A stretch of DNA of 20,036 nucleotides from JAGGZI01 sp964399605 (lineage in GTDB: Archaea; Aenigmatarchaeota; Aenigmatarchaeia; PWEA01; JAGHBM01). The translations under genes were made by a program, and so were the position numbers. The stretch spans positions 1-20,036 of the forward strand of contig CAYNRH010000013.1 of the NCBI GenBank assembly GCA_964399605.1. Direction: 5' to 3'. Within the stretch, counting starts at the first letter, position 1, and each line of letters begins with the position of its first letter. The notes below the pieces were generated by a model. The model was given only the letters and a program-made list of their open reading frames with translations, did not search any database and had not been told where the DNA came from. Shown one piece after another: positions 13,600-20,036 of the stretch.

Positions 13600-14187
13600 C
13601 TAATCTTTTTCAGTAAAATCTTCCAGTTTGTGCTTGAAATCGCTGTCCTTTTTTATTTCCTTCCTGTTTTTCAGTATTTCCTTGGCAAGAAGATAGTATA
13701 TCAGGCCCAAAGATTTTTTGCCCTTGTTGTTGATTGGTATAGCCAAATCAACATATTCCAATCCGTTGTAAGTGTCACAAAGTGCCACTATGGGAATTCT
13801 CTTTTTTATTGCCTCCAGCAGCGCCTGCTTGTCTGCAATCGGGTCTGAAAGTATTATAACATCCGGTTCTTTGTAGTTTTCAAACTTAGGGTTTGTAAGA
13901 GTTCCAGGCAAAAACCTTCCCTTTACAGCTCTTCCGCCTACAACTTCAGCAAATTTTTCTATTGACTTGAACCCGTTTGTTTTTCTGCAAACCACCATTA
14001 TGTCTTTGTACCCTGCCAAAAATTTTCCAGCTATCTTTAATCTTTCATCTGTTTTTTCTATATCCAACACAGAAAGCCCATCGGGTCTGGTCTTGAAAAT
14101 GAAAGGTTCCATATCCTTTGTCTTTATTCTCATGCCTATATGCGCTCCTGCAGACAAATAAACGTTCCTATCAGCTAACTCGGTCAT
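13600..14187 (-). CDS. rps2: Small ribosomal subunit protein uS2
   Basis: The protein has 195 residues. YLSAGAHIGMRIKTKDMEPF is the uS2 signature region, followed by RPDGLSVLDIEKTDERL, and the second signature region is PDVIILSDPIADKQALLEAI. IPIVALCDTYNGLEYVDLAIP, the LCDT...DxxIP core, is conserved. Length fits archaeal uS2. GGTGAGATT precedes the ATG and a TATA box lies about 39 nt upstream. In many archaea uS2 sits next to eno and rpoK. Here they are near but split by a secreted-protein gene and prs. Confidence 0.95.
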   Translation of the reverse strand: MTELADRNVYLSAGAHIGMRIKTKDMEPFIFKTRPDGLSVLDIEKTDERLKIAGKFLAGYKDIMVVCRKTNGFKSIEKFAEVVGGRAVKGRFLPGTLTNPKFENYKEPDVIILSDPIADKQALLEAIKKRIPIVALCDTYNGLEYVDLAIPINNKGKKSLGLIYYLLAKEILKNRKEIKKDSDFKHKLEDFTEKD

Positions 14188-14218
14188 AATCTCACCAAAT
14201 ATTCTAAGTTTTTATGCT

Positions 14219-14266
14219 TTTATATTTAAATAGGTTTCTTTGGTAGATTCTAAAGATTTATATAAA
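14219..14266. promoter_or_regulatory. Divergent promoters, uS2 / secreted coiled-coil protein
   Basis: For uS2 (minus), CCTATTTAAATATAA (about 14219-14233) lies about 39 nt upstream. For the plus-strand gene, TTTATATAAA (14257-14266) lies about 38 nt before the TTG at 14299. The spacing supports the TTG over the upstream GTG. Confidence 0.5.
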
Positions 14267-14298
14267 AATATTATAACTAATTAAGAGAGGTGGAAAGA

Positions 14299-14955
14299 TT
14301 GAAAAAAATTGCAATAATAATAATAGTAAGCCTGTTTTTGCTAAGTTCCTTTACAACAGCTGCACAAAGAGTTCCTGAAAGTTCGATGAAAACAGGTGCC
14401 AAAATTGAAGCAGGAGTGGATCAGGAAACACAGAACCGGGGAGAAGGAAGCAATATAATGCCTCAAGTAAGGGAAGTTACAAAAGCAGGAAATGCACAGG
14501 AGCTTGGAGAGATTATAAGAGAAAGACAACAGGAGATGCTTCAGGAAGTTTTTAAAAATCAGAACAGGATGAGATTGGCTGTTCATGCCCTGCTTGCCTC
14601 GGAAGACTTGATTGGAGGAATAGGAAAAAATGTATCCCAAATAGCAAAAGAATTCAACAACTCTGTTGAAAAAACCATAAGAGCCGAGGAAAAAATAAAA
14701 CAGAGGAGCGGACTGATTAAGTTCTTTCTCGGAGGGGATAAGAAAGCAGCAGAGGAGATAGAACAAGAGGTAAACAAAAACCAGGAAAGAATACAGCAAC
14801 TTCACCAACTTATGGAACAGTGTGAGTGTAGTGAGGAAGTTAAGTCAATGGTTCAGGAACAGATTCAAAACCTTGAGGAGGAGCAGAACAGATTGAAACA
14901 ACTTGCAGAGGAAGAAAAGCAAAACAAGGGAATTTTCGGGTGGCTATTTAAATAG
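14299..14955 (+). CDS. Secreted coiled-coil protein
   Basis: The likely start is the TTG at 14299 (KKIAIIIIVSLFLLSSF follows), because AGAGGTGG ends about 6 nt before it. A GTG at 14290 lies inside that Shine-Dalgarno. The protein has 218 residues from this start. Residues 1 to about 22 form a signal peptide cut near TTAA. The mature part is rich in Gln and Glu, with helical and coiled-coil stretches (about 60-105 and 140-205) and a single close Cys pair (CECSEE). It ends in a short aromatic tail, GIFGWLFK. It is probably an exported structural or adaptor protein; I do not recognise the family. It converges with enolase, stops 9 nt apart. Confidence 0.82.
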   Translation: MKKIAIIIIVSLFLLSSFTTAAQRVPESSMKTGAKIEAGVDQETQNRGEGSNIMPQVREVTKAGNAQELGEIIRERQQEMLQEVFKNQNRMRLAVHALLASEDLIGGIGKNVSQIAKEFNNSVEKTIRAEEKIKQRSGLIKFFLGGDKKAAEEIEQEVNKNQERIQQLHQLMEQCECSEEVKSMVQEQIQNLEEEQNRLKQLAEEEKQNKGIFGWLFK

Positions 14956-14964
14956 CCCTTTTCT

Positions 14965-16131
14965 TTATATTTTTACCATTTTTGGCGAGCTTAGGGTATC
15001 CCATATCTCTATCAGGCGGTTGAGTTTTGCCAGCCTTTCCCCTCCCCAGACACCTGTTTTTATAAAAGGCGACAAGCCAAGGGAAAGGTCTGCTATAATC
15101 CAGTCGTTTGTTTCACCGCTCCTGTGGGAAAAAACAGTTTTCAGGCCATTTTTGTTTGCAAATTCCGCTGTTTCCATTGCAAGCCCCACAGTGCCAACCT
15201 GGTTTGGCTTTATTATCATTGAATTGCATGATCCGTATTTTATTCCAGTCTTCAGCCTTTCTATGCTGGTTGCGAAAATATCATCCCCGCACACCAAAAC
15301 TCTGGACTTCCATTTTCTAAGCTGGGCAAATCTCTTAAAATCATCCTCATGAAACGGGTCTTCAACAAAATAAACATTCCATGTGCTTATGAGCTCTTTG
15401 ACAGCATCCAACTGTTCTTGGGGCGTCGCCTCTTTTCCAAGCTTTTTATAAACATATTTTCCTTTTTTAGAATCCCAAAGCTCTGTGGCAGCCATATCAA
15501 CGCCTATTCTTGCGTTAAGGTCTTTTGCAACTCCATAAATTATTTCCATGGTCTCCTCATCATTTAGGTCTGAAATCAAAGCATTCTCGTCATTTTTTCC
15601 ATACAATTTTCCTTTTTTGGAAAGTATTTCCTTTATTCTCTTTATTCCTTCTATGCAGGTTTCAACTGCCTCCGGCATGGACTTTGCATTTATTGGTATC
15701 AAGTGAAACTCCTGTATGTCAGTTCCTCCGCCGTGCTTTCCTCCTCCAACAACGTTACCAATTGGATAAGGAAACGAAATTTCATCAAAGTACCTGTATG
15801 GTTTGTTTAGCGTGGCCGCCTTCAAAAAAGATGAAGAAAGCGCAAAACCAAGATGAGAACCAATATTCTTGAATTTATCACCTGCAAACTGAACTATCAT
15901 ATCCTCTAAAATTGAATATTCCTCTTCCATCAAGCCAATGAAATTCCCTTTTATTTTTTTTAGAATTTCTATGGACTTGTTTATATCCAGTGTTTTTGCT
16001 TCATATGCTCCAACACTGGCTCCAGATGGGGCTGACCCGTAAAAAACTCCTTTGTCCGTGATGGTTTTCACGAGAATAGTTGGTTCACCACGGCTGTTGA
16101 AAATTTTGTAACCAATAATATCTTTAATCAT
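14965..16131 (-). CDS. eno: Enolase, divergent and short
   Basis: The protein has 388 residues, against about 415-430 for typical enolases. Recognisable sites are the SGASVG substrate loop (36-41), His133 in GGGKHGGG, Glu141 in DIQEFHL, Asp212 in VDMAATE, Glu257 in EDPF, Asp283 in GDDIFAT, Lys308 in IKPNQVGT and the SHRSGET motif (335-341). These provide Mg binding, the catalytic Lys and the His pair, so it should convert 2-phosphoglycerate to phosphoenolpyruvate. The usual GDEGG loop, which carries the catalytic acid, is replaced by GKNDENAL with Glu182 as the likely equivalent. A shared TATA region with prs lies upstream. Confidence 0.92.
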   Translation of the reverse strand: MIKDIIGYKIFNSRGEPTILVKTITDKGVFYGSAPSGASVGAYEAKTLDINKSIEILKKIKGNFIGLMEEEYSILEDMIVQFAGDKFKNIGSHLGFALSSSFLKAATLNKPYRYFDEISFPYPIGNVVGGGKHGGGTDIQEFHLIPINAKSMPEAVETCIEGIKRIKEILSKKGKLYGKNDENALISDLNDEETMEIIYGVAKDLNARIGVDMAATELWDSKKGKYVYKKLGKEATPQEQLDAVKELISTWNVYFVEDPFHEDDFKRFAQLRKWKSRVLVCGDDIFATSIERLKTGIKYGSCNSMIIKPNQVGTVGLAMETAEFANKNGLKTVFSHRSGETNDWIIADLSLGLSPFIKTGVWGGERLAKLNRLIEIWDTLSSPKMVKI

Positions 16132-16161
16132 AATAACTTTTTGTTTCTCTTTATTAAAAAG

Positions 16162-16168
16162 TTTAAAT
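16162..16168. promoter_or_regulatory. Palindromic TTTAAA shared by eno and prs
   Basis: TTTAAAT in a 60-nt divergent gap lies about 24 nt before the prs ATG and about 33 nt before the eno ATG. The core TTTAAA is its own complement and could seat TBP in either direction. No other box of similar quality lies in the gap. Confidence 0.4.
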
Positions 16169-16191
16169 GCTTTTACAACCAGAGGAATATT

Positions 16192-17025
16192 ATGACTTTT
16201 ATTGTTCCGACATCAGCAGCAGAACACATAGCCAGAAAACTTGATGCAGATGTGCTTTATCTTGGAGAAAACAAAGATGGAAAAAGATATTTTCCAGATG
16301 GAGAAATTTACACAAGAATCCTTGACTTTGATAAAACAGATAGGATAATGATTCTTCACTCGGGACAGCCAAAACCAAACGAGGGATTGATTGAACTTGA
16401 AAATGTGCTGAATATTTTGAAAGATAAGAAAAAAGAACTTTTCTTTTTGTACTTTCCCTATGGTATGCAGGATAATGAGTTTGAAAAGGGTGAAACAAAC
16501 GTTGCCCAAAACCTAATAAAAAAATACACCATGTATTATGGAGTTGAAAAAATTTACACAATAGATGCACATTTCTGGGGAAGAAACTGGGCGAAGAATT
16601 ATCCAATAGAAAATTTCTCAGCTGTTTCACTTTTGAAGAAAAAATCTGAAGAAAAATATGGGGAAATGGTTTACATAACTCCTGATATCGGGGCTCAGAG
16701 AAGAACTGGTATAGGGGGGACTAAAAAGAAGAGAAAAGATTCATACACAATTGAAATAACTTCCACGGAAGATTTGAAAAAAATGATTAAAGGAAAAAAT
16801 GTAGGGGTTGTGGACGACCTTGTTGAAACCGGAGGAACTATGTGCAGAGCATATGACTTCTGTAAGGACAATGGCGCCAAGAAGGTTTTGGCTTTAATAA
16901 CTCATGGCGTCCTTCCTGAAGGAATTTCAAGAATTAAGGAAAAATATGACGACTTGTTCTTGACAAATACAATCAACAGACCAGAAGATAATGTGGATAT
17001 AAGCGGTTTAGTAAAAGTTCTATAA
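16192..17025 (+). CDS. prs: Ribose-phosphate pyrophosphokinase-like protein
   Basis: The protein has 277 residues from the ATG at 16192; upstream in-frame codons overlap the promoter and are not needed. AGAGG lies about 6 nt before the ATG. RYFPDGEIYTRI is the PRPP synthetase N-terminal motif, YGMQDNEFEKGE stands for the usual YARQDxxFxxGE ATP loop, DAHFW stands for DLHAxQ, and VVDDLVETGGT (206-216) is the PRPP-binding loop. The order and length (usual about 285-315) fit PRPP synthetase, making PRPP from ribose-5-phosphate and ATP. The Arg of the ATP loop is replaced by Met, so the nucleotide site may differ. The end is 1 nt from the convergent rpoK stop. Confidence 0.85.
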   Translation: MTFIVPTSAAEHIARKLDADVLYLGENKDGKRYFPDGEIYTRILDFDKTDRIMILHSGQPKPNEGLIELENVLNILKDKKKELFFLYFPYGMQDNEFEKGETNVAQNLIKKYTMYYGVEKIYTIDAHFWGRNWAKNYPIENFSAVSLLKKKSEEKYGEMVYITPDIGAQRRTGIGGTKKKRKDSYTIEITSTEDLKKMIKGKNVGVVDDLVETGGTMCRAYDFCKDNGAKKVLALITHGVLPEGISRIKEKYDDLFLTNTINRPEDNVDISGLVKVL

Positions 17026-17026
17026 G

Positions 17027-17227
17027 TTATTCAACTTTCTTCGGGAACCTTCTTCTGACAGTTATTGGTATCAATCCCTTTTCATACTCTTTCTCTGCCA
17101 GATATATTGGATCCAGCTCGTTGGATTTTGCCTTCAAGAGGAGTGGCGCACCCATTGATATCTGCAGAGCTCTTGCTGATATTATCCTTGTTTTTTCAAA
17201 TCTCGTGTATCCATTTGGTGTAAGCAT
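17027..17227 (-). CDS. rpoK: DNA-directed RNA polymerase subunit K (Rpb6/omega)
   Basis: The protein has 66 residues. YTRFEKTRIISARALQISMG, then APLLL, is the conserved core, and the GLIPITVRRRFPKK end matches archaeal RpoK. It helps assemble the polymerase around the largest subunit. GAGGTG sits 6-8 nt before the ATG and overlaps the end of the PAC2 gene, so the two form an operon. In many archaea rpoK sits beside eno and uS2, and both are nearby here. Confidence 0.94.
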   Translation of the reverse strand: MLTPNGYTRFEKTRIISARALQISMGAPLLLKAKSNELDPIYLAEKEYEKGLIPITVRRRFPKKVE

Positions 17228-17238
17228 TTAAAACACCT

Positions 17239-18033
17239 CTAACCTATGTAACTTAATTTCTCTTTGGACTTTTCATCTTTTGAAACAATTTTTTTCATGG
17301 CCTTTTCCTGTATTGTCTCCAGCCTTTCAAGGAATTTTTCCATTTCCTTGGATTTCTTATCCAATTCTCCCAGGTCTACCTTTAAGTCCAGCATCTTTAT
17401 AAGAACCTTTAATATCTTCTCTGCCGACCTGGGATCAGTTATAATCGGGAACCCTGTAGTCTCGCCCATAAGGCAAATTCCATCCATTCCCCTCAGCCTG
17501 CCAAGCCCTATGAGCAATCCGCTTGCTCCGACTATCATTCCTATCCTGTTCATTGAGGATTTAAAATCAATACCATACTTCTCGTATTCCTCTATGAGCT
17601 TTTCATCGTTTGCAGCACCGAGAACTTCTATGTCCTTTGTCTCTTCCACCTCTCCGGTTCCGAAACCACCCAGAGTGATTATCTTTTTAACTCCAAGTTT
17701 TTCACAAAAGTCAAGTATTTTTTCTGAAACTTCATAATGCCCCTCACCACCAGATTCTCCCGCCTGGCAGTCTCCGACAAGTATAATCAAATCATTCCCA
17801 TTTGGATTTTTCCAGTAGTAAAACTCGTTCTTTAAAACTTCAGCCACATTCTCATGTATAATTGTAAACGGAAGAAAGTGTGGAGAATATAACTCTGCAA
17901 ATTTCTTTGCCTTTAGATTGTCTATTAAGTATTGCGCTGAAACCCTGCCAACACTGCCAATTCCTGGCAACCCCTCTATCAAAATCGGGTTGTTTGGCTT
18001 TATTTCCTTGAGAACTTTTATAGTTGTTTCCAT
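17239..18033 (-). CDS. PAC2-family protein (proteasome assembly chaperone-like)
   Basis: The protein has 264 residues from the ATG at 18033; a GTG at 18060 would add nine residues that do not match family starts. NPILIEGLPGIGSVGRVSAQ is the family signature, followed by AELYSPHFLPF and later GLLIGLGRLRGMDGICLMGE. Archaeal PAC2 proteins resemble proteasome assembly chaperones PAC1/PAC2, but their direct role is not settled. GGTG lies about 10 nt before the ATG. A TATA box (18093-18102) is about 37 nt from the GTG and 64 nt from the ATG, so the GTG cannot be fully excluded. First gene of the PAC2-rpoK operon. Confidence 0.88.
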   Translation of the reverse strand: METTIKVLKEIKPNNPILIEGLPGIGSVGRVSAQYLIDNLKAKKFAELYSPHFLPFTIIHENVAEVLKNEFYYWKNPNGNDLIILVGDCQAGESGGEGHYEVSEKILDFCEKLGVKKIITLGGFGTGEVEETKDIEVLGAANDEKLIEEYEKYGIDFKSSMNRIGMIVGASGLLIGLGRLRGMDGICLMGETTGFPIITDPRSAEKILKVLIKMLDLKVDLGELDKKSKEMEKFLERLETIQEKAMKKIVSKDEKSKEKLSYIG

Positions 18034-18092
18034 ACAAAAGACACCGTAAATTTCTATCACTCTTAACAGTAGTATTATTTTAACAATTACTC

Positions 18093-18102
18093 TTTTAAAT
18101 AG
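18093..18102 (-). promoter_or_regulatory. TATA box for the PAC2-rpoK operon
   Basis: The minus-strand sequence CTATTTAAAA lies about 37 nt before the GTG at 18060 and 64 nt before the preferred ATG at 18033. Confidence 0.5.
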
Positions 18103-18137
18103 TTTTTCTCTTTTGTTGTTCCTGTATTAATCAAAAA

Positions 18138-18527
18138 TTATTCTGATTTAAGATATTCCATATATTTTTGTGCATCCAGCATAAATTCTTGATTATCAAT
18201 AGCATTCCTTAATTTTTCAGGTATCTTTGTATTTTCATCAGTATGAATCTCAGTAAAGTAAATCAAATCGCCTTCCCATTCCCTTATTTTTGCTCCTTTT
18301 AAATTCCATTTACCAAAAGATGCTTCTTCTCCTGTATATAATAAACCAATTTTCACGTAACTCTGATCAACTACATCGGACTTCATGTAATTTTGATAAA
18401 GTGTATTGGCTTCCATGCCAGTTTGAATAAGTCTATTGACTTCCATGCCAGTTTGATCAAGTATATCAAACCTCATGGTATTTTGATCAAGTATATTAGC
18501 TCTAATTACTAATTTGTCTTCATTCAT
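18138..18527 (-). CDS. Uncharacterised protein with six ten-residue repeats
   Basis: The protein has 129 residues from the ATG at 18527. The longer frame from 18557 begins inside the likely leader, since the AGTATAAATA box is only about 9 nt before that codon. Residues 7-66 are six ten-residue units: VIRANILDQN, TMRFDILDQT, GMEVNRLIQT, GMEANTLYQN, YMKSDVVDQS, YVKIGLLYTG. The pattern xMxxxxLxQx suggests a short beta-strand or solenoid stack. The C-terminal half (about 67-129) is unique and includes WNLKGAKIREWEGDLIYFTE. There is no signal peptide. Function unknown. It sits alone between Nop10 and PAC2, in an otherwise conserved block, suggesting recent insertion. Confidence 0.75.
   Translation of the reverse strand: MNEDKLVIRANILDQNTMRFDILDQTGMEVNRLIQTGMEANTLYQNYMKSDVVDQSYVKIGLLYTGEEASFGKWNLKGAKIREWEGDLIYFTEIHTDENTKIPEKLRNAIDNQEFMLDAQKYMEYLKSE
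18330..18509 (-). repeat. Six tandem 30-bp units inside the ten-residue-repeat gene
   Basis: The units are in frame and contiguous. The middle two share TTCCATGCCAGTTTGA exactly on the plus strand, and the outer ones have diverged. There are no spacers, so this is a coding tandem repeat and not a CRISPR array. Confidence 0.85.
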
Positions 18528-18560
18528 ATTATCATCTAATAGTAATAGCAACATCAATTA

Positions 18561-18570
18561 TTTATACTTT
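18561..18570 (-). promoter_or_regulatory. TATA box for the ten-residue-repeat protein
   Basis: The minus-strand sequence AAAGTATAAA lies about 39 nt before the ATG at 18527, supporting that start. Confidence 0.5.
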
Positions 18571-18591
18571 TACTGTAAAAAATCGTAACTT

Positions 18592-18750
18592 TTAAATACT
18601 TTTCTCCTTTGCCATTCTCCTATATTTTCCGTACTTGTCCTCCGGAGAGAATTTTGGTGGATGTGGTGTTCTGGTTTTTTCACCGCACTTCGGGCATTTA
18701 TCCTTTAAAGTGTAGATGCCACAATGAAAACATTTCTTTATCATATTCAT
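18592..18750 (-). CDS. nop10: H/ACA ribonucleoprotein subunit Nop10
   Basis: The protein has 52 residues: MNMIKKCFHCGIYTLKDKCP, then KCGEKTRTPHPPKFSPEDKY and GKYRRMAKEKSI. The CxxC...CxxC zinc ribbon (Cys7, Cys10, Cys19, Cys22) and the PHPPKFSPEDKYGKYRR tail are diagnostic. Nop10 binds Cbf5 in the RNA-guided pseudouridylation complex. Its ATG overlaps the aIF2-alpha TGA as ATGA, the usual archaeal gene pair. A second in-frame ATG two codons later is possible. Confidence 0.95.
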   Translation of the reverse strand: MNMIKKCFHCGIYTLKDKCPKCGEKTRTPHPPKFSPEDKYGKYRRMAKEKSI

Positions 18751-19493
18751 TTATGAACACTTTTTGCTATTTCTTCCGATGCTCTTTCAATAATTTTTTC
18801 TCCTTCCTTTGGGTCTTTTGTCTCCAAATAGATATTATACTTCGGGGCAGACACATACTTTATATTAACCCCAAACTTCTTCTCTGCATCTTTGAGAGCC
18901 TTTTTTATTATGTCAATCCCGTTGGGCTCGTATGACTGCACTTCAATAATCCTTTCAACCTTTACTTCCTTTATTTTTATTTTTTCTTCCGCTATATCTT
19001 TTATTTTTTTTGCCCACTTCTCCGGAATTCCCCTCTCTTCTATGAAATCGTCGCCTTTTCTTAGAGCAAGCTCAAACGCCTCAAGCATATCCCTAAAGTT
19101 TTCCTGTATGCTAAACCCTATTTCTTCGTATGCCTCATCCAGGCTCATTTTGTTCTTCTTTGCCAAGATAGCAAGCAATTTTTCGCCTTTCTCATCCCTT
19201 TTCCACTCCTGCAACCTTCTGTTTCTCTGGCTGCTTGAAACCCTCTTAAGGCTTAAGGTAACATGCCCTTTCGATTCATCTGTGCCCATGACAAGACATA
19301 TTATTTTTTGCCCTTTCTTTGCCCAGTCCCTGATGTCGCGAACCCATTTCCTGGCAACTTCGGAAACATGAATCATACCAATTCTCCCAGGATACTCATC
19401 CAGGGAAACAAAAATAGAGTAAGGGTTAATATCTTTTACTGTACCAATTATGAGCTCTCCTTTTTGCGGATATTTATTTTTTCTCCTAACCAT
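18747..19493 (-). CDS. Translation initiation factor aIF2 subunit alpha
   Basis: The protein has 248 residues from the ATG at 19493 (MVRRKNKYPQKGE). An ATG at 19499 adds two. The S1 domain (about 8-80, with GELIIGTVKDINPYSIFVSL, GRIGMIHVSEVA, then GHVTLSLKRV) is followed by a helical domain (about 85-165) and the C-terminal alpha/beta domain that contacts the gamma subunit (about 170-248). It is part of the factor that brings initiator tRNA to the ribosome. The TATA box is centred 28 nt before 19493 and there is no Shine-Dalgarno, so a leaderless start at 19493 is preferred. Translationally coupled to nop10. Confidence 0.94.
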   Translation of the reverse strand: MVRRKNKYPQKGELIIGTVKDINPYSIFVSLDEYPGRIGMIHVSEVARKWVRDIRDWAKKGQKIICLVMGTDESKGHVTLSLKRVSSSQRNRRLQEWKRDEKGEKLLAILAKKNKMSLDEAYEEIGFSIQENFRDMLEAFELALRKGDDFIEERGIPEKWAKKIKDIAEEKIKIKEVKVERIIEVQSYEPNGIDIIKKALKDAEKKFGVNIKYVSAPKYNIYLETKDPKEGEKIIERASEEIAKSVHK

Positions 19494-19515
19494 AAGCATT
19501 ATTTAAGTTTTTTAT

Positions 19516-19526
19516 TTTATAAATAG
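19516..19526 (-). promoter_or_regulatory. TATA box for aIF2-alpha/nop10
   Basis: The minus-strand sequence CTATTTATAAA is centred about 28 nt before the ATG at 19493. It shows that aIF2-alpha has its own promoter as well as possible read-through from eS27. Confidence 0.5.
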
Positions 19527-19548
19527 TTGAAAATTAAGCAAGAGAAAC

Positions 19549-19734
19549 CTATTCAAGTTCTTTTAAAATCTCTCCCTTTATATCAGCTTCGCCACCTGTT
19601 GGTTCAGCGAGAACTTCTCCGCAGACCAGGCATTTCACTTCAGAAGACGGCCTGTTGAAAACTATCTGCTCGTTTTTGCACTTTTTGCATTTTACAACAA
19701 AAAATTTGCTTCTTGGCTCTGTTTTTATAACCAT
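19549..19734 (-). CDS. rps27e: Small ribosomal subunit protein eS27
   Basis: The protein has 61 residues from the ATG at 19734. AGGTGG lies about 5 nt upstream, so the in-frame GTG at 19743 lies inside the Shine-Dalgarno and is not the start. FFVVKCKKCKNEQIVFNRPS, then VKCLVCGEVLAEPTGG, gives the CxxC...CxxC zinc ribbon of eS27. It follows eL42 by 9 nt from stop to start, the standard archaeal order. Confidence 0.95.
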   Translation of the reverse strand: MVIKTEPRSKFFVVKCKKCKNEQIVFNRPSSEVKCLVCGEVLAEPTGGEADIKGEILKELE

Positions 19735-19743
19735 AATATCCAC

Positions 19744-20034
19744 CTATTGTTTTTCAAACTCATATTTCTTGACTCTAAATCCCTTTCCTATGATATGTTC
19801 CTTTTTGCATTCCTGGCATTGATATCTTAAGTCAACTTTTCTTGTTGGCTTCTCCCTGCCCTTTGGGTTCGGCCTTGGAAATCCACCATAACCCTTAAGC
19901 TTTCTCTTAAATCTCCTTTGGTCCTGCGCGAGCGCTCTTCTGCTCTTTCCACCAACCTTCTCACGTCTAATCTTATGCTTTGTGTGTTTCTTGCAAAATG
20001 GACAATACCTGACCACTGTCTTTGGGACTTTCAA
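19744..20034 (-). CDS. rpl44e: Large ribosomal subunit protein eL42 (L44e)
   Basis: The protein has 96 residues. RYCPFCKKHTKHKIRREKVG, GGFPRPNPKGREKPTRKVDL and RYQCQECKKEH carry the two CxxC pairs and the GG-FP-PxPKG tRNA E-site loop of eL42. The first codon visible is TTG at 20034 (reading MKVPKTVVRYC), which matches family starts. A start outside the window cannot be excluded because only 2 nt lie upstream. First visible gene of the eL42-eS27 operon. Confidence 0.94.
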   Translation of the reverse strand: MKVPKTVVRYCPFCKKHTKHKIRREKVGGKSRRALAQDQRRFKRKLKGYGGFPRPNPKGREKPTRKVDLRYQCQECKKEHIIGKGFRVKKYEFEKQ

Positions 20035-20036
20035 AA

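Noticed and set aside
16141..16191. N-terminal extension of the PRPP synthetase-like protein from a TTG at 16141
   Set aside because: The extra codons overlap the promoter box, do not resemble family starts, and the ATG at 16192 has its own Shine-Dalgarno.
18330..18509. 30-bp repeats as a CRISPR array
   Set aside because: The units are directly adjacent with no spacers, are in frame, and encode a ten-residue repeat.

Overview
The window reads as the genome of an AT-rich archaeon, most likely of the DPANN type. The archaeal signature is firm: eL42, eS27, aIF2-alpha, Nop10, RpoK, eL40, uS2, an RFC small subunit, an AK6/Fap7-type adenylate kinase, a PAC2-family protein and a UbiA-type lipid prenyltransferase, with A/T-rich TATA boxes at fixed distances from starts. 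The DPANN assignment is softer. It rests on small gene sizes, many short secreted or coiled-coil proteins of unknown function, a secreted protein with a Thr/Ser linker, and heavily intron-split tRNA genes. I cannot name the lineage.

Left part (1-4174, all minus strand): a cell-surface block. A 383-residue protein with an internal membrane segment is followed by a single-span membrane protein with a small N-terminal helical domain. Its stop codon overlaps (ATGA) the start of a very large Cys-rich secreted protein that runs off the left edge. The large protein has a DUF1554-like domain and tandem Ig/FN3-like repeats.

Middle part (4295-9236, mostly plus strand): an S4/FtsJ-like protein with a degenerate SAM site, a prepilin-peptidase-like membrane protein, a coiled-coil/HTH protein, a Cys-rich secreted protein with a Thr/Ser linker, and an unknown protein. 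Two tRNA genes lie here on the minus strand, and both are interrupted. tRNA-Pro(UGG) can be assembled only by removing four introns, one in the D-loop, one in the anticodon loop and two in the T-arm, which leaves a 6-nt internal exon. tRNA-Thr(GGU) has an 11-nt anticodon intron and an 88-nt T-loop intron. This is the most striking content of the window.

Right part (9229-20034): housekeeping. A minus-strand run holds a zinc-ribbon protein, the UbiA prenyltransferase, eL40, HtpX and AK6. RFC small subunit (plus) converges with uS2 (minus). A secreted coiled-coil protein (plus) converges with a divergent enolase (minus), which shares a promoter region with a PRPP synthetase-like gene (plus). That gene converges with RpoK-PAC2 (minus). 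The right end is the conserved eL42-eS27 / aIF2-alpha-Nop10 cluster, with an unrelated ten-residue-repeat protein between Nop10 and PAC2.

Promoter layout: genes with a TATA-like box 25-30 nt before the start lack a Shine-Dalgarno and look leaderless. Genes with the box 37-52 nt away mostly have a GGTG/AGGTGG-type Shine-Dalgarno. I used this to choose several starts.
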